Source: Plesiocystis pacifica SIR-1 (GTDB lineage: Bacteria; Myxococcota_A; Polyangia; Nannocystales; Nannocystaceae). Taken from it: 64,000 nucleotides of DNA. The position numbers and the translations under genes are program-made. Of the stretch, positions 60,108-64,000 are shown one piece after another. The stretch lies in the NCBI RefSeq assembly GCF_000170895.1, contig NZ_ABCS01000001.1, forward strand, positions 1 to 64,000, given 5' to 3'. Under the pieces are notes generated by a model. That model worked only from the letters and a program-made list of their open reading frames with translations, searched no databases and had not been told where the DNA came from. How positions within the stretch are numbered: the stretch's first letter is position 1; every line of letters begins with the position of its first letter.

Positions 60108-60350
60108 GCTCGGCAAGCTGCGCTTGCACGCGTGGACGACTGGGGCTAGGCTCGGCCCACGTCGTCAAGCGATGTACACGTACTTCCAATAGTCCGCTCG
60201 TTCGAGCACGGTCCGTCTGAATCGACGCCCGACTGATGTCCCGGGAGCAGCCCGAGCCGGTGCTGTTCGCCGCTGAGACGTCCTTCGAGCTCGTTTATCC
60301 GCACCCCCAATCGCCTCGTGAACCGCACGAGGCGGGACTTGGAAGTCGTC

Positions 60351-61748
60351 ATGAAATTCCACTCCGATTCCATTGAAGAGCACAACGAAGCACCCCTCGC
60401 CGATGATGGCGCCCTCGACCAGCTGATCGCCCGCTGGACGGCGAAGTCCGGCGAGTCCGGCCCCGCCAAGCCCGGCCTGGGCGAACCCAACCACGCCTGG
60501 GTCGTGGCGGTCGGTGACTGGGAGGCCTACGAGGAGCGCAGCGCCGAGGCCCAGCTGGCCGAGCTCGTCGCGCTCGTCGGCGCCCAGGGCGACGCGATCG
60601 TGGGCTACGAGCTGTGTCGACGGGCCAAGCCCGATCCGCGCACCTACCTCGGCTCGGGCACGGCCGCGGCGATCGCCGAGCGAGCCCGGGCGGCGGGGGC
60701 CGACATGCTCGTCATCGACGCCGAGCTCAGCCCCTCGCAAACGCGCAACCTCGAGGACGTGACGGGCTTTTCGGTCTGCGACCGCGAGGCCGTGATCCTC
60801 AACGTGTTCCTGCGCCACGCCAAGACGCGCACGGCCAGGATTCAAGTCGAGATCGCCCAGCTCGAGTACCTCCGGCCGCGCATTCGCGGCATCGGCCTCG
60901 ACATGGATCAGCAGGCCGGCGGCTTGATGACGGCGCGCGGACCGGGCGAGACGGCGTCGGAGCTGCTGGCGCGGCGGATCGACGGGCGCCTCGCCGAGCT
61001 GCGTCGCCAGGTCGCGCGGCTCGAGCGAGCGGGGCAGCGCCAGCGCGAGGGGCGAGCCAGCTGCGGGCGCGTCGCGTTGGTCGGCTACACCAACGCCGGC
61101 AAGACCTCGCTGATGAACGCGCTGACCCAGGCCGAGCTCTCGGCCCGGGACATGCCCTTCGAGACCCTCGACACGACCACGCGGAGCCTGACCCGTCACG
61201 GCGGGGACGTCATCATCAGCGACACGGTCGGCTTCATTCGGCGACTCCCGCAGCGCCTGCTGGCGAGCTTCGAGACGACCCTGGCCGAGATCCGCGAGGC
61301 CTCCGTGGTCTGCGTCGTCGTCGACCTCTCCGACCCCGAGTGGGACATGCACCTCGACACGACCCACGCCTTGCTCGAGCGCCTCGGGGCGGGGGCGCTC
61401 GCGCGGGTCTACGTGTTCAACAAGCTCGACAAGCTCGCGCCGGCCGAGCGACCGCGGCCCGCGGTGCTCGAGGCTTGCGCTCAGGGCCACGCTCACTGGG
61501 CCCTGAGCGCCCACGACGAGGACGCGGTCGCGAGCGTGCGCGCGGCGTTGATCGACGCGGCGCGTCCCCACCATCGGCGGGCCCGGGTGCGCCTGCCCTA
61601 CGCCGCGAGCGAGGCCATCTCGGCCGTCTACGCCCACTGCCGGCTGCTCTCGAGTGAAGCCATCGCCGAGGGTCTGGTCGTCGACATCGACGGGCCCGCC
61701 CACCACGTGGCCGCGATCGTCGCGGCCGGACAGGTGCTCGAGGGATGA
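60351..61748 (+). CDS. hflX: GTPase HflX, ribosome-splitting factor
   Basis: 465 residues from the ATG at 60351 (GGAAG nearby); a GTG at 60318 is also in frame. The N-terminal HflX domain has GYELCRRAKPDPRTYLGSG, an A-D-M-L-V-I-D-A-E-L-S-P-S-Q strand and the Gly-rich GPGETASELLARRI. The G domain shows G1 GYTNAGKTS, G2 Thr in DTTTR, G3 DTVGF and G4 NKLD. HflX rescues stalled 70S ribosomes under stress. Its TGA overlaps the ATG of the ABC-F gene (ATGA), a coupling that makes sense because both proteins act on ribosomes. The 243 bases before it (60108-60350) show no gene. Confidence 0.92.
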   Translation: MKFHSDSIEEHNEAPLADDGALDQLIARWTAKSGESGPAKPGLGEPNHAWVVAVGDWEAYEERSAEAQLAELVALVGAQGDAIVGYELCRRAKPDPRTYLGSGTAAAIAERARAAGADMLVIDAELSPSQTRNLEDVTGFSVCDREAVILNVFLRHAKTRTARIQVEIAQLEYLRPRIRGIGLDMDQQAGGLMTARGPGETASELLARRIDGRLAELRRQVARLERAGQRQREGRASCGRVALVGYTNAGKTSLMNALTQAELSARDMPFETLDTTTRSLTRHGGDVIISDTVGFIRRLPQRLLASFETTLAEIREASVVCVVVDLSDPEWDMHLDTTHALLERLGAGALARVYVFNKLDKLAPAERPRPAVLEACAQGHAHWALSAHDEDAVASVRAALIDAARPHHRRARVRLPYAASEAISAVYAHCRLLSSEAIAEGLVVDIDGPAHHVAAIVAAGQVLEG

Positions 61749-63294
61749 CCGCCATTGCCCAGCACACCGCGCCCGTCCTCGTCGAGCTGCGCGAGCTCGA
61801 CCTCGACACGCCGAGCGGGCGGCCGCTGATTCGTGGCCTGACCGCGATGATCGCCGGGGGCGACCGGGTCGCGCTCATCGGTCGCAACGGCGCGGGCAAG
61901 TCGAGCCTGCTCGAGCTGATCGCCGGTCGGCGAGAGCGCGCGGCCGGTCGGGTCGTGACCCGGGGCGAGCTGCGCCTCGTCGGTCAGCAGCTCGACGCTC
62001 GGGATACCCGCGAGCGGGCGACGGCCCTGGTCGAGGCCATCGCCGACGACCCTCGACGGCAGGCCGCGCTCGAGGGTCACCGCGCGCGGGCCGGCCTGCC
62101 GCCGCTCCCCGAGCTGCTCGAGCGCCCCGCGCTCAGCCGCGGTGAGCTGCGCAAGCTCGCGCTGCTGTGCGCCTTCGTCGAGGCCCCCGAGCTCTTGCTG
62201 CTCGACGAGCCGACCCAGGACCTCGACGCCCGCGGGCTCGCGTGGTTGGGGCGAAGCCTCGCGCGCTGGCCCCACGCGCTGCTGGTCGCGTCCCACAGCC
62301 CGCGCCTGCTCGCCGAGTTCAGGCACTTCTTCGTCGTCGCCGAGTCGGGCTGTCGCTACTTGCCCGGGCGCTTCGAGGCGGTCGCCGCGACGCTCGAGCG
62401 CGAGGCCCTGCGCCGAGAGCAGCGCTACGTCGAGGGCCTCGCCAGGCTCGACCACGACGAGCGCCGCAACCGGCAGATCAACCAACGGCGCGCGCGCAAG
62501 AAGAACCTCGGTCGGATCCACGAGCTCGGCCGCGGGACCCCGCGCTCGCGCCTCAACAAAAAGCGCAGCTACGCCCAGGAGAGTCAGGCCCGGGTCGCCA
62601 AGATCCGCGCGCAGCGAATCGCGGGCTCGCGCGGCTGGACCCGGGCGATGCGGCGGGCGCTGCGGGTCGAGCTGCCCCTCGACGCCCTCGTCGCCGAGCT
62701 CCCGCCGGACTCGGGGCAGCCCATGATCACCGCGTCTGGCCTGTCGCTTCGCCGCGACGGCCGAGCGTTGTTCGCGGGCCTCGACGTCGAGCTCGGGCGT
62801 CGGCGAGTCGCGCTCACCGGCCCCAACGGCAGCGGCAAGACCACGCTCTCGAGGGTCTTGCTCGGCGAGCTCGCGCCCGACTCTGGGGTCGTCGAATTGC
62901 GCCGCGACGAGGCCATCGGCGTGATCGCCCAGGGCGCGAGCAACTGGCTCGACGCGCGCAGCTTGCTCGAGCGCCTCGCCGAGGACCACGGCCTCGACCG
63001 CGCGGCCCAGCTGCTCGTCGCCCATCGCTTCCCCCTCGCCCTCGCCGAGCGGGCGCTGCGGGAGCTCAGCCCCGGGAGCGGGTCCGGGCGGCGCTGATCT
63101 GCCTCTACCGCCGCCGGCCACCGGTCGAGCTCCTGGTCCTCGACGAGCCGACGCTCAGCCTCGACTTCGTCGGCCTCGCCGCGCTGACCAAGGCGCTGCA
63201 GGCCTGGCCGGGCGGGTTGCTCGTCGCCAGCCACGACGCCGACTTCCTGGCCGCGGTCGGCTTCGACGAGGCGATCGAGCTGTCCTCGAGCTAG
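61745..63294 (+). pseudogene. ABC-F ATPase with a one-base frameshift in the second domain
   Basis: Two ABC domains joined by a basic linker, the ABC-F plan of ribosome-associated ATPases. Domain 1: Walker A GRNGAGKSS, signature LSRGELRK, Walker B LLLLDEPT. The linker (about residues 215-310) is Arg/Lys-rich (RRNRQINQRRARKKNLGRI). Domain 2: Walker A GPNGSGKTT. The signature then breaks: the frame reads LSPGSGSGRR and stops at 63097. One inserted G in the run at 63074-63076 would give LSPGERVRAALICL and continue in the next frame through Walker B LLVLDEPTLSLDF and the H-loop VASHDADFL to the stop at 63294. So the gene is either mutated, mis-sequenced or recoded. Translation is coupled to hflX. 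Confidence 0.85.
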
Positions 63295-63307
63295 GCCGGC
63301 AGCCCGC

Positions 63308-63418
63308 TCACGGCGGCATGCAAAGGCCGAAGTCCGGGTTGCAGTACAGGTTGCCGTGGCAGTCCGTCGTGCAGGTGCAGTCCTCGCGCTCTCGCGCCGC
63401 GAGATCATCCTGGCGAGA
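63308..63418 (-). pseudogene. C-terminal remnant of a Cys-rich secreted protein
   Basis: A 36-codon open stretch ends with EDCTCTTDCHGNLYCNPDFG-LCMPP and TGA at 63310-63308. The Cys spacing and the end resemble the tails of secreted lipoproteins of this group. In the same frame a stop (63421-63419) lies just upstream and no start codon is available, so it looks like the end of a gene whose front was lost. A chance match is possible. Confidence 0.35.
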
Positions 63419-63520
63419 TCACCCATTCGAGCGAGAGTGAACACACGGGGTCAGGGCGGCGTTAGTTGCGCGTCGCTGTTAATTGGCCAACAGAGCTTGT
63501 CTCGCCAGCCTCTTCGTGGC

Positions 63521-63557
63521 AATCATCAGGATATCCGTTCATCCTGATGATCGGATA
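63521..63557. promoter_or_regulatory. Overlapping palindromes upstream of the ArsR-type gene
   Basis: ATCATCAGGAT (63521-63531) and ATCCTGATGAT (63540-63550) form a perfect 11-base-arm inverted repeat with an 8-base centre. A second one, ATATCCG (63530-63536) and CGGATAT (63551-63557), interlocks with it and ends two bases before the ATG. Position and symmetry suggest autoregulation by the ArsR-type protein. Confidence 0.6.
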
Positions 63558-63559
63558 TC

Positions 63560-64000
63560 GATGCCCGCCATGCCCGACCTCAGCCAGACGGTGGACCTGC
63601 TGTCCGTGCTCGCGGACCCGACTCGGGTGCGCCTGCTGGCGTTGCTGGACGAGGAGCTGAGCGTCGCCGAGCTGACCCGGGCGACGGACCTGCCCCAGTC
63701 CCGGGTGTCCAACCACCTGCGCAAGCTCAAGGACGCGCGCCTGGTTCGGGATCGGCGGGAGGGCTCGTCGAGCTACTACTCCCTCGATCTGGCCCAGGTG
63801 GACGACGCGGCCCGGTCGATGTGGAAGCTCGTTCACGACGGCCTCGACGACGCGCAGCTGGCTCAGGATCAGCGCCGCCGCGCCGCGGCCCTGGCCGCGC
63901 GGAGCTCTCGCTTGCCCTGGCCCGACGAGGTCGCCGGGCAGATGGAGCGCCACTACTCGCCCGGTCGGACCTGGGAGGCTACGACCCGCGCGCTGCTGGG
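63560..64000 (+). CDS. ArsR-family regulator, probably fused to a methyltransferase (partial)
   Basis: 147 codons to the window edge, ATG at 63560 (a second ATG at 63569). The winged-helix part reads DLLSVLADPTRVRLLALLDE, then VAELTRATDLPQSRVSNHLRKLKDARLVRDRREGSSSYYSLD. After about residue 120 comes GQMERHYSPGRTWEATTRALLG, which is the entry to the SAM-dependent methyltransferase domain in known ArsR-methyltransferase fusions. No metal-binding Cys motif is seen in the HTH part. In related bacteria such regulators control methionine/S-adenosylmethionine cycle genes; that assignment is tentative because the rest of the gene is outside the window. Confidence 0.8.

Noticed and set aside
55515..60116. 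1,533-residue minus-strand open frame covering the GHKL-like gene
   Set aside because: Only its last 259 residues (the NRDE protein) carry family motifs and normal composition; the rest is the antisense shadow of the plus-strand gene. The NRDE gene was given its own start at 56294.

Overview
The window is chromosomal DNA of a high-GC Gram-negative predator-type bacterium, most likely a myxobacterium of the Nannocystis/Enhygromyxa/Plesiocystis group. The evidence is the strong G/C third-position bias, a 1,467-residue membrane Ser/Thr kinase with WD40 repeats, a secreted protease ending in a MYXO-CTERM sorting signal, and many lipoproteins whose lipidated Cys is followed by long Asp/Glu/Ser/Thr linkers. 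No rRNA, tRNA or CRISPR array was seen.

Layout. 0-15.3 kb holds a DUF72 protein, a tandem-kinase/WD40 receptor, envelope proteins of unknown function (including two separated pairs of look-alike proteins), a YigZ-family protein, and a TetR regulator divergent from a Baeyer-Villiger-type monooxygenase and an SDR enzyme, with a palindrome over the monooxygenase start. 15.3-18.4 kb is a compositional island, visibly richer in A/T. It carries a class I terpene synthase, a 7-TM protein that resembles the Pyr4/PaxB membrane terpene cyclases in layout, and a small unknown protein. 18.4-23.7 kb holds a DDAH-type hydrolase, QueF, and three secreted hydrolases (S1 protease, M28 peptidase, phosphoesterase).

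23.7-27.9 kb contains two copies of a repeat that begins exactly at the TGA stop codon of the preceding gene. One copy is split by a group II intron whose reverse transcriptase core is deleted; a third, unsplit copy lies at 41.8 kb in the same relation to another gene. 27.9-39.1 kb is a minus-strand gene block: a vWA membrane protein, a giant tubulin-like GTPase, a second protein with a similar N-terminal loop plus two TM helices, and a soluble PAS histidine kinase, followed by a lipoprotein. An orphan IucA/IucC-type siderophore synthetase lies just upstream.

41-54 kb encodes envelope proteins (CpoB/YbgF-like, LysM, repeat-rich lipoproteins, a polytopic membrane protein), a MOSC protein and an S9 peptidase. 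54-64 kb encodes a sigma-70 factor, an NRDE/TANGO2-like protein, a 1,249-residue protein with a degenerate GHKL-like N-terminus, HflX, an ABC-F ATPase broken by a one-base frameshift, and the start of an ArsR-type regulator that probably continues into a methyltransferase domain.

The best candidates for undescribed biology are the terpene synthase/7-TM pair, the stop-codon-anchored repeat family with its intron, and the tubulin-like/vWA/kinase block. All family calls rest on reading motifs by eye; no database search was possible.
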